Positions 1 through 8,800 of a stretch of 64,000 nucleotides of DNA are shown piece by piece. The notes under the pieces are model-generated. The model made no database searches and was not told where the DNA came from. It saw only the letters and a program-made list of their open reading frames with translations. Within the stretch, counting starts at the first letter, position 1; each line of letters starts with the position of its first letter. The DNA comes from Sphingopyxis sp. TUF1 (GTDB lineage Bacteria > Pseudomonadota > Alphaproteobacteria > Sphingomonadales > Sphingomonadaceae): the NCBI RefSeq assembly GCF_036687315.1, contig NZ_CP144683.1, positions 434,001 to 498,000 on the forward strand. The letters run 5' to 3'. The translations under genes were made by a program, and so were the position numbers.

Positions 1-495
1 GAGCATTCGCGCCTCGCGCTTGTGCACCCAATGCAGCGGCTGGCGTTTGTCCTGTTCGGCATAGGTCGCGAATTTGGCCGAATCGACGTCGACGAAATCC
101 ATCAGCACCGGCCCGTCGAACCGGGCGGGCAGATATTGCGCCATCTGCCCCGAAAAGGCGACAATATGGCTGATGCGGCCCTGCCCGATCAGCGCGTCGA
201 CATGGCCCGCCAGCGCCTTGCTCCGAAACAGATGGTTCGAGACCGGCTCGCCGCGCAGCACTGCCTCTGCCAGCGCGCGCGGCCGCGACACCTTGCGCAC
301 TTCGATCATCAGGCTTTTGCAAAACGGGGCCATTTTAGCGCGGGCGCTTTCGACATCGGCATCATTGTCCGCCAGCGCCGCGACATGCACCGGCGCCAGC
401 TTCGCCAGCGCCTCGAACATATGCCAGCTGCGGATACGGTCGCCGCGGTCGGGCGGCCACGGCGCGCGGTGAACGAGGAACAGGATTTCGGGCAT
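1..495 (-). CDS. XrtA/PEP-CTERM system glycosyltransferase (TIGR03087-like), partial
   Basis: N-terminal 165 residues of a GT4-type glycosyltransferase; the 3' end lies beyond the left edge. The protein opens with MPEILFLVHRAPWPPDRGD, the N-terminal beta strand and Pro/Asp/Arg-Gly loop typical of the exosortase-A-associated glycosyltransferase, followed by RIRSWHMFEALA. It should add a sugar during assembly of the exopolysaccharide encoded by this locus, at the cytoplasmic face of the inner membrane. It starts 9 bases after the stop of the FemAB-like gene on the same strand, so it is probably the next gene of the same operon. The family call comes from position in the locus plus this N-terminus; the C-terminal nucleotide-sugar-binding half cannot be seen. 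Confidence 0.82.
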   Translation of the reverse strand, partial: MPEILFLVHRAPWPPDRGDRIRSWHMFEALAKLAPVHVAALADNDADVESARAKMAPFCKSLMIEVRKVSRPRALAEAVLRGEPVSNHLFRSKALAGHVDALIGQGRISHIVAFSGQMAQYLPARFDGPVLMDFVDVDSAKFATYAEQDKRQPLHWVHKREARML

Positions 496-504
496 TACCC
501 GCGT

Positions 505-1587
505 CTACCCCAATCCGCGCGCGATCAGCGGCCCGATGCGGTTCGCCGCCCACAGCGGCAGCCGTTTCCACAGGTCGACCTGCATTCGGTATTTGGCGCT
601 GTTCGGATTGGTGTCGCGCGGAGCCTCGCCCGGCGCGAGCCAGCGCGCATAGACGAGCGGCTGCGGTGCGAAACCCCAGTTTTTCTTGTAGGCGAACGGC
701 CCCGTACCGAGCTTCGACCGCCCGAAGTCGAAGCGCGTGCAACCGCGCGCGCGCGCATGGCGCATCAGCGCGAAATACATGAGCTCGTTCGCGCGCAGCC
801 GCCGCGCCTCGGCAAGTCCGCCGCCCCAGTAAGGCATCACCGTGCCGCGCCAGTAAAGGCTGAGCACGCTCGCCACCGGACGGCCGCCCTCGCGCACTGT
901 CAAAATGTCGGCATCCTCGCCAAAGGCATCGAGCACCGCGTCGAACAGGCTTTTCGGAAAGACCGGCGTGCCGAGATTGCGGACGCTCGTCGCATAAATG
1001 CGGTAATGATCGCGCCGTTCGGCGGTATCGCGCCCCGTGGTTACCGTCAGCGCGCTGTCGAGTACCTTGCGCACCTCGGCGCGCTGCTTGCGCGGGATCG
1101 CGAGCAGTTCGGCGTCGTCGTCGTGGGCAAGATCGCGCGCGAACCCAGCGTAAACGCCCTCCTCGCGCGCCCAGCTCTCGCCGTCGGGGAGCGGGCCGCC
1201 ACGAAGCTCAACCGACGATACGCCCAGCGCCTGCGCCATCTCCGCCGCGCCCTGCGCCAGCGTTGCGGCAACCCCCGGATCGTCCGCCAAAATGCCGCCG
1301 CCGACGGCAAAGCCGCTGCCGACCAGCGCCTGCCCAAACAGCGGCGAGCGAATGTGATGAAGCGGCACCAGGCCGGTCAGCGCGCCGCTTGCGTCGCGCG
1401 CGGTGACGAGGTGGCAGCGATGCCCCGTCGCCCGCGTAACCGCCTCGCACCAGGCGCGGCTGTGAAAGGGCGTCGCATCATCGTGCGCCGCGACATAGGC
1501 GTCCCATTCGGCCGCGTCGGACAGCGGCGCGCCAGAAAACGCGCGCATCTTCGGATCGGCGGGCGCGTTCACGCCGCGGCTTGCCAT
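505..1587 (-). CDS. FemAB-family XrtA/PEP-CTERM system-associated protein
   Basis: A 360-residue double-GNAT-fold (FemAB/BioF2-like) acyl- or aminoacyltransferase. The first half contains CHLVTARDASGALTGLVPL and the second half the signature RFDFGRSKLGTGPFAYKKNWG near residues 290-310, which is characteristic of FemAB proteins found beside exosortase A. Its substrate is unknown; by position it should decorate the exported polysaccharide or a precursor. The start at an ATG 19 bases inside the 3' end of the deacetylase gene fits translational coupling; an open frame continues upstream but only through the deacetylase region. A second GNAT-like transferase lies at the other end of the locus (11713). 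Confidence 0.87.
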   Translation of the reverse strand: MASRGVNAPADPKMRAFSGAPLSDAAEWDAYVAAHDDATPFHSRAWCEAVTRATGHRCHLVTARDASGALTGLVPLHHIRSPLFGQALVGSGFAVGGGILADDPGVAATLAQGAAEMAQALGVSSVELRGGPLPDGESWAREEGVYAGFARDLAHDDDAELLAIPRKQRAEVRKVLDSALTVTTGRDTAERRDHYRIYATSVRNLGTPVFPKSLFDAVLDAFGEDADILTVREGGRPVASVLSLYWRGTVMPYWGGGLAEARRLRANELMYFALMRHARARGCTRFDFGRSKLGTGPFAYKKNWGFAPQPLVYARWLAPGEAPRDTNPNSAKYRMQVDLWKRLPLWAANRIGPLIARGLG

Positions 1588-2429
1588 GGCGCCGCGCGCC
1601 GCTGCTGCGCGGGAAGCAGCGCGTCGGCGCGCGTCCATTCGAAATCGGCGAGAAGCTTTTGAAGTTTGCCAGCCATCGCTGACAAGCCGCTGTAATGGCG
1701 GATTTTCGATTTGATGGGTGCATGGGCAACGCGCGGCTGGCCGGGATCGATTTCCCATGGATGAAAATAAAGGATCGCCGGATGCCCTTCGGCATTCATT
1801 CCCGCGATTGCCCAGCGCGTGAAGCCATAGGGCAATAGGCGCATGAAACCGCCGCCGCCCGCCGCCAAGGTCCGCCCGGCAAAGCGCGCGGTCGTCACCG
1901 GCCATTCGACCAGTTCGCTGTCGGGGAGCGGTCGCCACGCATGGCGCGGACTTTGCGGCCAGCCATAATGATCGTGCACCACCGGCGCGACGCTCGACGA
2001 ATAGGCGTAGCCCTGTTCGGCGAGCACCATATGCGCCCACGGGGTGCGTGCATCGACCGAAAAGCTCGGCGCGCGATAGCCGCGGACCGCGACGCCGCCG
2101 GTGTCTTCAAGGATCGCGCGCGTTTTCAGGAGGTCGGCGACAAATTCGTCGGCGGTCATGTTGAACACGCGCTGGTGGTCATAACCGTGGCTGGCAAGCT
2201 CGTGTCCCGCCGCGACGATGCGCCGTATCAAGGCAGGATAGCGTTCAGCAACCCAGCCGAGTGTGAAGAAGGTGCCCTTCGCACCTGCCTCATCGAAAAT
2301 CTGCAGCACCGCGTCGCAATTCGCCTCGACGCGGCATTCGAGCGTCGGCCAGTCGGCGCGGTCGATCGTGCGCTCAAAGGCGCCGACCTGGAACCAATCC
2401 TCGACATCGACCGACAGGCCGTTCTGCAT
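1569..2429 (-). CDS. XrtA system polysaccharide deacetylase (NodB/DUF3473 type)
   Basis: A 286-residue carbohydrate esterase 4 (NodB) deacetylase. Motif 1 is SVDVEDWFQ (residues 6-14, giving the Asp pair), motif 2 is SHGYDH near residue 80 (the two metal-binding His), and RGYRAPSFS near residue 117 is motif 3. The C-terminal YFHPWEIDPGQPR region matches the DUF3473 tail found in exosortase-linked deacetylases. It should remove N-acetyl groups from the exopolysaccharide. No signal peptide is evident. It lies between the ATPase and FemAB genes in the standard order of the XrtA locus. Confidence 0.92.
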   Translation of the reverse strand: MQNGLSVDVEDWFQVGAFERTIDRADWPTLECRVEANCDAVLQIFDEAGAKGTFFTLGWVAERYPALIRRIVAAGHELASHGYDHQRVFNMTADEFVADLLKTRAILEDTGGVAVRGYRAPSFSVDARTPWAHMVLAEQGYAYSSSVAPVVHDHYGWPQSPRHAWRPLPDSELVEWPVTTARFAGRTLAAGGGGFMRLLPYGFTRWAIAGMNAEGHPAILYFHPWEIDPGQPRVAHAPIKSKIRHYSGLSAMAGKLQKLLADFEWTRADALLPAQQRRAAPWQAAA

Positions 2430-2476
2430 CTTCCCTCACCTTCGTGGGATCCGAATAGCCGGTTTTGGCCTGGCTG

Positions 2477-3637
2477 TCAGGCGGCCCAGGTCTGCGACTT
2501 CGCCGGATTGGGCGCATTTTCGGGATCGCGCTCGACCCATTCGATGAGCAGGTCGAGCACACGGCGCAGCGCCTCATCCTGTTCGACGAGCCGCGCTTCG
2601 AGCGAGGCGATCTGCTGTTCCAACGCCGCGAGATGTTCGGGATCGACCGCCGGAGCCGCGGGCGCGGCAACGGGCGCAACCGCTTCGGCCGCGCGGCGCG
2701 GCCATTCAGGGGCAGCTTCGTTCGCGGCGGGCTGAGCAAAGGGCGCCGGCGTCGGTGCAGCGACCGTAGCGGCGGCCGCGACGACTTCCTCGACCGGCAG
2801 CGGCGCCAGCGTCGCGGCGTCGATGCCGCGATCGGCCTCGATCTCGGCGACGACCGAGCGGACATTCTGCGCGGTGATGCGGGTCATCTGTTCGACCGCG
2901 CCGTAGAGCAGCAGGCGGCTGACGAGAACGTTGAGCTTGCGCGGAACGCCCTCGCTGTAATCAAAGATTTCCTCGAAGGCGTCGGGGCTAAAGCTGGGGT
3001 TGCCGGTCCAGCCAACCTTGCCGAGGCGGTGGAGGATATAGGGCTCGACCTCCTCGGGCTCCATCGGATCAAGGTGGTGCGTCGCAATCACACGCTGGCG
3101 CAATTGCTCCAGCGTCGGCGAGTGAAACAGGGTCTGACGGAACTCGGGCTGGCCGAGCAGGAAGATTTGCAGCAGCGAATGGCCCCCGAGCTGGAAGTTC
3201 GACAGCATCCGCAGCTCTTCGAGCGCCGAGATTGCAAGGTTCTGCCCCTCGTCGACAATCAGGAGGGTGCGTTTGCCCGCGCGCGCCTGTTCGCGCAGAT
3301 ATTGCTCCATCGACCGCAACAGCTCGGCCTTGCTTTCGCCTTCCCACTCGATGCCGAATTGTTCGGCGACGAGGCGCAGCAGATCGTCACCCTCGACCTG
3401 CGTCGACACCAGCTTGACCGCGGTCAGCCGGCTGGGGTCGATCGTGTTCATCAGATGGCCAACCAGCGTCGTCTTGCCTGCGCCGACGTCGCCCGTAATG
3501 ACGATGAAGCCCTCGCCCTGCGCCAGCCCATAGCCCAGATAGGACATCGCCTTGCGGTGCGTCCCGCTCTCGAAATAGAAATGCGGGTCGGGTGTCAGCT
3601 GAAACGGACGTCCGGTGAAACCGTAAAATTGATCGTA
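2477..3637 (-). CDS. XrtA-associated AAA ATPase (TIGR03015-like, ExeA/GspA type)
   Basis: A 386-residue P-loop ATPase related to general secretion ATPase ExeA. MYDQFYGFTGRPFQLTPDP is the family N-terminus; Walker A is GDVGAGKTT and Walker B LLIVDEGQNL. A C-terminal Ala/Pro-rich linker is followed by a short helix with QQIASLEARL, probably a coiled coil. I chose the ATG at 3637 rather than the in-frame ATG at 3673 because the conserved family start is MYDQFYGF. The ATPase is thought to serve secretion or assembly in the exosortase/polysaccharide locus. The next gene upstream in the operon is the outer membrane protein. Confidence 0.9.
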   Translation of the reverse strand, partial: YDQFYGFTGRPFQLTPDPHFYFESGTHRKAMSYLGYGLAQGEGFIVITGDVGAGKTTLVGHLMNTIDPSRLTAVKLVSTQVEGDDLLRLVAEQFGIEWEGESKAELLRSMEQYLREQARAGKRTLLIVDEGQNLAISALEELRMLSNFQLGGHSLLQIFLLGQPEFRQTLFHSPTLEQLRQRVIATHHLDPMEPEEVEPYILHRLGKVGWTGNPSFSPDAFEEIFDYSEGVPRKLNVLVSRLLLYGAVEQMTRITAQNVRSVVAEIEADRGIDAATLAPLPVEEVVAAAATVAAPTPAPFAQPAANEAAPEWPRRAAEAVAPVAAPAAPAVDPEHLAALEQQIASLEARLVEQDEALRRVLDLLIEWVERDPENAPNPAKSQTWAA

Positions 3638-3674
3638 CATCGCAAAAATCCCATTGCCCAAAAGGGTCCACACG

Positions 3675-5384
3675 TCAGAAGTTGTAACGCAGTCCCACCA
3701 AAGCTGAACCTATGAGCTGGCTGTTGAAACCGTCCTGATCGAAGGCGTTGAGGCTGGCCGCCGCCGTTCCCGTCAGCCCGCGCCAGAAGCGCCGCGAATA
3801 GGCCGCCGACAACCCCGCCGACTGAACATCGCTGGCACCCGGCGCGCCATTGTCGAAATAATTGACATAGCCCGACAGGCTGAGGTCGGAATCGGCATCG
3901 AGCTGGCGCCCCGCCGAAACGAAGAGATACCAGCTTTCGTCCTTGATCCCGTCGAGGTCGGCGATCGGCGACAGCTGCGGCGCGAGCAGCCTGCGCTGGT
4001 CATATCCGATGCCGACGCCATAGGCCCAGCGGCCATAGCGCGACGACATCGTCGCCTGCACCCCGCGGCTGCGATATTGCGCCGCGGTGGCGTTGCCGAG
4101 CTGGTTGTTCAAACAGCCGCCGCCCTGCCCGCCGAACACGCAGGGATTGATGTCGCCGTCGATCGGATTGCGCGTCGGGTCGAACTGCGTCGGCAGCGCC
4201 GCCAGCCCGCCCGACAGCCCGCGGCCCAGGCTCGACAGCCCGTCATAGACGCCGACCTGCACCGTCGTCGCATGATCGGCGCGATAGGCAAAGCTGCCCG
4301 TATAGATGGCGTCGCCATAGCGGCGCCCAACGCGGGCGGTGAGCGAGGTGCGGCGGCTCGGCCGCCACATCACCCCGGCGTCCCAGATCAGCCCGTCGGT
4401 ATCGAACGACAGGCGGCGCGGAGACGATTTGTCGGTGACGAAACGGCCGTTCGCATCGCGCACGGGAACGCCATTGGCGTCGAGTACGGGGTCGCGCTGG
4501 CCGATTTCGATGTCCTCATAACCGACACCGCCCAGCAGTGCGACCGTCGGCCCGATCGGCACGGTCACGTCGGCGCGCGCATATTTGCCCTCGAACCTTT
4601 GGTCGAGCTGGCTTGCATCCTCGCGCTCATAACCGCCCGACACCTGCCAGCCGAACGGCAGGTCGCCCGGCCGCGCGCCCACGCTCGCCCAGGCGATGTG
4701 GTTGGTCGAGCTCTCGAAAATATCCTGCGGCTGGCTGCCAGGCGACAGGATCGCGGGCGTATCAACATCGACCTTGGTGTAGCCGAAGCGATAGCCGGCA
4801 CCGACGTCGAGCCCGGCGATCCGCCGCGCAAACGTCGGCCCGGCGTAAATCGAATAAAGGTTCGCGACATTGCTGGCATCGCCGATGAACAGCCCGCTGT
4901 CGGCGCCCTGTCCGTCGGCGCGCGTGCGCGTCGCAAGCGCGCCGGCTTCGAGGTTCAGGCCACGCGCGGCCTCGATCCGGCCGCGGGCAAGGCCGCTGAT
5001 CGTGTCCGAATCGCCCAGGTCGCCGTTCCAGCCGAAGCGGTGTTCATAGCGCAGCGTCGCCGCGACTTCGGCGCGGCGCGAGACGATCGCGGCATCGATT
5101 CCCGCGGCGACGGTCGTATAAGTGAGCACGTCGCCGCCGTTTTTCAGGTCGGCGGTGAGCACCTGCCCGATTTCGAGATAGGGGCTGACGTCGACGGTTT
5201 TCTGTGTCCGGCGGCCCTCGGCGCGCGATGCGGCGCGGCCGGATTCGGCCTGGGGTGCGCTCGTCGGCGCATCGCTGGCGCCGGGATCGCCCGAAAACTG
5301 CGCGTGCGCGCCGGTCGCGGTTCCCGCGAGCAGCAGCGCCGCCAGCGTCCCCGCGCCACGCAAGGCAAGACGCGATTCCATCAC
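3675..5384 (-). CDS. XrtA/PEP-CTERM system-associated outer membrane protein (TIGR03016-like)
   Basis: A 569-residue predicted outer membrane beta-barrel. An N-terminal signal peptide ends at AHAQ (about residue 29). The mature chain has many alternating-hydrophobic strands, Tyr/Gly-rich turns, and ends with LVGLRYNF, the C-terminal aromatic typical of barrel proteins. By family and position it is the outer-membrane component of the XrtA exopolysaccharide export locus. The start overlaps the end of the autokinase gene by 4 bases, so translation is probably coupled. The length agrees with the family. Confidence 0.85.
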   Translation of the reverse strand: MMESRLALRGAGTLAALLLAGTATGAHAQFSGDPGASDAPTSAPQAESGRAASRAEGRRTQKTVDVSPYLEIGQVLTADLKNGGDVLTYTTVAAGIDAAIVSRRAEVAATLRYEHRFGWNGDLGDSDTISGLARGRIEAARGLNLEAGALATRTRADGQGADSGLFIGDASNVANLYSIYAGPTFARRIAGLDVGAGYRFGYTKVDVDTPAILSPGSQPQDIFESSTNHIAWASVGARPGDLPFGWQVSGGYEREDASQLDQRFEGKYARADVTVPIGPTVALLGGVGYEDIEIGQRDPVLDANGVPVRDANGRFVTDKSSPRRLSFDTDGLIWDAGVMWRPSRRTSLTARVGRRYGDAIYTGSFAYRADHATTVQVGVYDGLSSLGRGLSGGLAALPTQFDPTRNPIDGDINPCVFGGQGGGCLNNQLGNATAAQYRSRGVQATMSSRYGRWAYGVGIGYDQRRLLAPQLSPIADLDGIKDESWYLFVSAGRQLDADSDLSLSGYVNYFDNGAPGASDVQSAGLSAAYSRRFWRGLTGTAAASLNAFDQDGFNSQLIGSALVGLRYNF

Positions 5385-6385
5385 GCGCCTCCCTGCCCAT
5401 AATAGGTGCCGAAGCGGCGTCCGCCGGGCGAGAATTTGGTCCCGTTGAGCAAGAGCTGGATCTGCGGGCAGGCGCCCATCAGCCCGATCGCGTCGCGTAG
5501 CGCGCTTTCCAGCGTCTGGTCGGCGCGCACGACCATGATCGTCTGCCCGACATGCCCGGCGAGCACCGCGGCGGGCGACGCCGCCAGCACCGGCGGCGAA
5601 TCGAGGATCAGGATGCGTCCCGGCGCCCCCGCTTCGAGCTGCGCCAGCAGCGCCTCGGTCCGCGCCGAAGCGAGCAGTTCGGTGTCGTGCATATGGTGCG
5701 CGCCCGCGGGCATGACTTTCAGCCCCGGAATGTCGGTCTGGATCAGGCAGTCGCCAACCGCCAGATGCGGGTCGGCTAGCGCGTCCATCAGCCCCGGACC
5801 ATTTTCCAGCCCCAGCGTGTCCAGCACGCTCGGCTTGGCGATGTCGGCATCAATCAGCAGCACGTCGTGATCGGCCTCGACCGCCAGGCTCAGCGCCAGA
5901 TTCACAGCCGAAAAGGTCTTGCCCTCGCCCGGATTGGCCGATGCGATCAGCACGCGATGGCCGCGCGGCAGCACCGGGCGATTGCCCGCGCCGCCGAAGT
6001 TGCGGATCAGTTCGCGCTTCACGATGCGATATTCTTCAGAAATGCCCGTGACTGGCGTGCCCGGTACGATCATGCCGCGCGCCGCAAGGCGGTCGCGGTC
6101 GATGGTCCCTTGCCGCGTCGGCACGATTGCGGGCGCAGCCTTGGCGATCTCCTTGCGCGGCGCAGGCCGCGGCGACGGTGCAGTTTCGACGACGGGTTCG
6201 GCGCTTTCGGCGACCGGCGCCTCGGCGACAGGCTCCGCCTTGGCCTTCTTCGCCTTTTTTGCAGGCTCGGGCGGCAGGCTCGATACATCGATCGTCGGCG
6301 CGTTTCCGGCCGGATCGAGCCCGAACATGTCGGCGGCGCGTTCGAGCAGCGAGGGCGGACGCTTGACTTTGCGTTGGTCGTTCAT
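5381..6385 (-). CDS. XrtA-associated tyrosine autokinase (TIGR03018-like)
   Basis: A 334-residue cytoplasmic BY-kinase domain without the fused transmembrane adaptor. A Pro/Ala/Lys-rich N-terminus leads to Walker A ASANPGEGKTFSA, Walker A' LLIDADIAKP and a later ILDSPPVL Walker B. The C-terminus ends TYYGQGGA, a small tyrosine cluster that may be the autophosphorylation site. It should work with the chain-length protein encoded upstream to control polymer length. A GTG at 6403 in frame overlaps the previous stop, but the ATG at 6385 is preceded by GGAGGG at a good distance, so I use 6385. Confidence 0.88.
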   Translation of the reverse strand: MNDQRKVKRPPSLLERAADMFGLDPAGNAPTIDVSSLPPEPAKKAKKAKAEPVAEAPVAESAEPVVETAPSPRPAPRKEIAKAAPAIVPTRQGTIDRDRLAARGMIVPGTPVTGISEEYRIVKRELIRNFGGAGNRPVLPRGHRVLIASANPGEGKTFSAVNLALSLAVEADHDVLLIDADIAKPSVLDTLGLENGPGLMDALADPHLAVGDCLIQTDIPGLKVMPAGAHHMHDTELLASARTEALLAQLEAGAPGRILILDSPPVLAASPAAVLAGHVGQTIMVVRADQTLESALRDAIGLMGACPQIQLLLNGTKFSPGGRRFGTYYGQGGA

Positions 6386-6399
6386 GTCATCGCCCTCCG

Positions 6400-7929
6400 T
6401 CACGCAACCATGCCGCGCTGGATGAATTCGGCGACCAGCAGCAATGCATAGAGGCCGACGAGCGCGCCCCCTCCTCCCGCCAGCCAGACGAGCTTCTTGC
6501 GCCGGTCGAGCTGGCGCTCGGGCGTCACGACTTCGGTGATCGACCCGATGACCGGCAGCCCGCTCGCGCGCTCGAGCCGCGCTGCGGTTGCATAGCTGGT
6601 GCGCACCTGCGACAGGCCAAACGCCGCCCCGACGCCGCCACCAATGCCCGCGAGCAGGACCAGTGTCAGAAACAGCGGCCGGTTGGGCGCCGCAGGGCTC
6701 GTCGGCTTCGAGGGCGGGTCGAGCAGTTCGATGCGGATGGCGTCGGTCTCGGTCTGCACCTCGCCGCGCATCCGCACCTGTTCGCGCTGCGCGAGCAGCT
6801 TGTCATATTGCGCCTTGAACGCCGTATATTCGCCGTTGATCCGGTCATATTCGGCGGCAATGCCGGGGTTCTGGATCTGCTGCGCGGTGATCCGCGCGAT
6901 GTCGCCCATCAGCTGGCTCTTGCGCGCCGTTAGCGCGCTCACCGTCGCCTGCCGCTCGGCGCGCATCGCCGCGAGCGAGGCATAGGCGGGGTTCTGCATC
7001 CCGCCGCCGCCGCCCGACCCTTCACGATCGGCTTGGGCTTTCAAGGAGGCGATCTGGCTCTTCAGGGCAATCACATCGGGATGTGCGTCGGTCAACCCGC
7101 GCGATCGCATCGCCGACAGTTCGTTCTGCGCGCCCGCCAGCTGCTGCCGCGCAACGCCGCCGCCGACACCGCCGACGCCGGGGATGGTCGCCGGAGTCGA
7201 GGCAAGCTGGCCGTTCGCCGCCGCCAGCTGCGCCTGTGCGGCGACAAGCTGCGAATCGATCTGGCCAAGCTCGGCGCGTGCCGCCTCGACGCGCTGCGCG
7301 GGCGACCCCGCGCCACCGGGGACCAGCCCGATATTCTGTGCCTCGAACGCCGCGCGCCGCGCTTCGACCTCGCGCAGCGCCTTTTCGCGGTCGGCGATCT
7401 GCGCGTCGAGGAATTTCAGCCCCTCGCGCGCATTCATCCGCCCGCCGCGCAGCTGATCGTCGCGAAATACGGTGATCAGACTGTCGAGGACGCCCGAAGC
7501 CAGCTTCGCATTGTCGGCGTCCGACAGGCTGCCGACGGCGATGCTGGAAGTGATTTCAAAGATATTGTCCTGCTGCGGCACGACCTTGATATTTTTCTGC
7601 AGCATCGCGACGACGTTCGCCTTGTCGCGCTCGCTGGCGCCCGCGGGCAGCAGGCCCGTCGTCGCGGCGACCTTTTCCATGTTGCGCGCGCTGGTCAGCG
7701 TCTCGCGAATCTGGTCGATCTGCGCCCGGCTGCCGCCCATCTGCGCCTCGTCGGGCAGGATTTCGTTGACGTCGACGAGCAGGCGCGCGCGGCTGTCATA
7801 GCGGTTGGGGATCGACGCGATTGCCAGCCAGCCGAGGATGCAGATTCCCCACGCGACCGCAAGGACAAGCCACCGGCGCGTCCAGACGCTGTGCAGCGCC
7901 ACCCGGAATTCGTCGTAAAGGCTGTTCAT
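6400..7929 (-). CDS. XrtA system polysaccharide chain-length determinant (Wzz/GNVR type, TIGR03007-like)
   Basis: A 509-residue inner-membrane polysaccharide co-polymerase. One transmembrane helix lies near residues 19-37 and another near 425-445 (LFLTLVLLAGIGGGVGAAFG), with a third hydrophobic segment near the C-terminus. Between them is a long periplasmic coiled-coil region, starting with REKALREVEARRAAFEAQN, and Gly-rich loops. The GNVR-like core includes IRIELLDPPSKPTSPAAPNR. It should set polymer length together with the autokinase. It starts 45 bases after the export lipoprotein gene and its stop overlaps the possible GTG of the kinase. Confidence 0.9.
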   Translation of the reverse strand: MNSLYDEFRVALHSVWTRRWLVLAVAWGICILGWLAIASIPNRYDSRARLLVDVNEILPDEAQMGGSRAQIDQIRETLTSARNMEKVAATTGLLPAGASERDKANVVAMLQKNIKVVPQQDNIFEITSSIAVGSLSDADNAKLASGVLDSLITVFRDDQLRGGRMNAREGLKFLDAQIADREKALREVEARRAAFEAQNIGLVPGGAGSPAQRVEAARAELGQIDSQLVAAQAQLAAANGQLASTPATIPGVGGVGGGVARQQLAGAQNELSAMRSRGLTDAHPDVIALKSQIASLKAQADREGSGGGGGMQNPAYASLAAMRAERQATVSALTARKSQLMGDIARITAQQIQNPGIAAEYDRINGEYTAFKAQYDKLLAQREQVRMRGEVQTETDAIRIELLDPPSKPTSPAAPNRPLFLTLVLLAGIGGGVGAAFGLSQVRTSYATAARLERASGLPVIGSITEVVTPERQLDRRKKLVWLAGGGGALVGLYALLLVAEFIQRGMVA

Positions 7930-7974
7930 CGCGGTAAGTCGATCCTTGGATGAGGTTGGTGCGTCGCGCCCGCG

Positions 7975-8631
7975 TCAGAACATGCTTTCGGGGATGATGA
8001 TGACGTCACCCGGCTGCAACCGCACATTCGCCTTGATGTCGCCGCGCTTGATCAAATCGTTCAAACGCAGCGCAAATTCCTGCTGCTTGCCCGTTCCCTT
8101 GTCGAAGCGGACGAGGCGCGCCTTGTTGCCGGCCGCATATTCGCCGAGCCCGCCCACCGCAATCATCGCGTCGAGCACGGTCATGTTCGCGCGGAACGGG
8201 ATCGACGCTGGCTTTTCGGTCGCACCGACGACGCGCACCTGCTGCGAAAAGGTGCTGTTGAAGGTGGTGACGATGACGCTGACGATCGGATCGGTGATAT
8301 ATTGGCTGAGCTGAAGCTTGATGTCCTGTTGCAGCATCGTCGGCGTCTTGCCGACCGCGGGCATGTCGGTGATCAGCGGGGTCGTGATCCGGCCGTCGGG
8401 GCGCACCTGCACCTTGCCGCCGAGTTCGGGGTTGCGCCACACGAAGATCTGCAATTCGTCGAGCGGGCCGATGATATATTCCTCGCCCGGCCCTTCCTGG
8501 TTCTGGACGAAGTTCGCGCTGGGAAGCTGCGGCGCGCTGCCGCCTGCACCCATGCACCCCGTCAAAGCCGTCGCGGCGATGCCCGATACGAGCGCGGCGC
8601 GCATGACATGGAGCGAGGGGAACGCAGTCAT
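7975..8631 (-). CDS. XrtA/PEP-CTERM polysaccharide export lipoprotein (Wza-like, TIGR03027-like)
   Basis: A 218-residue outer-membrane export protein. It has an N-terminal lipoprotein signal with lipobox LTGC, then a Poly_export domain starting near YIIGPLDELQIFVWRNPEL and a SLBB-like region VRVVGATEKPASIPFRANM, ending NVRLQPGDVIIIPESMF. It should form the outer membrane channel or collar for the exopolysaccharide. Two ATGs lie close together; I chose the second (8631) because AAAGG sits 9 bases before it. It is the first gene of the minus-strand run towards the glycosyltransferase. Confidence 0.9.
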   Translation of the reverse strand: MTAFPSLHVMRAALVSGIAATALTGCMGAGGSAPQLPSANFVQNQEGPGEEYIIGPLDELQIFVWRNPELGGKVQVRPDGRITTPLITDMPAVGKTPTMLQQDIKLQLSQYITDPIVSVIVTTFNSTFSQQVRVVGATEKPASIPFRANMTVLDAMIAVGGLGEYAAGNKARLVRFDKGTGKQQEFALRLNDLIKRGDIKANVRLQPGDVIIIPESMF

Positions 8632-8742
8632 AATCATCAACCTTTCACGCCGTCGGGGGGAGCCGCGGTCCGAAAGGCGCGGCGACAGCCATTGAGTCAG
8701 CCTCCGCCATTGCGCGAAAAGGGTGAACATAATGTTAGTATT

Positions 8743-8790
8743 GGCATAAGTTTGGCCCGCGGGCTTTCGGATTTGTCCCGATAGGGGACA
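8743..8790 (-). promoter_or_regulatory. Candidate sigma-54-like promoter with upstream palindrome
   Basis: In the gap before the export lipoprotein gene, the minus strand carries TGTCCC-N5-GGGACA (8774-8790), a perfect 6-base inverted repeat, and 16 bases further downstream a GG-N10-GC pair (GG at 8757-8756, GC at 8745-8744). The GG-N10-GC spacing is that of a sigma-54 promoter, but the surrounding bases match the TGGCAC/TTGCA consensus only partly. The palindrome could be an activator or repressor site. This is a reading of two short signals, not a firm call. Confidence 0.3.
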
Positions 8791-8800
8791 GATTGGGGGC

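Noticed and set aside
22..1662. Long plus-strand frame of 546 codons opposite the XrtA glycosyltransferase and FemAB-like genes
   Set aside because: Arg/His-rich shadow frame typical of high-GC codon bias; no motif, no ribosome-binding site, and the opposite strand carries clear family motifs.
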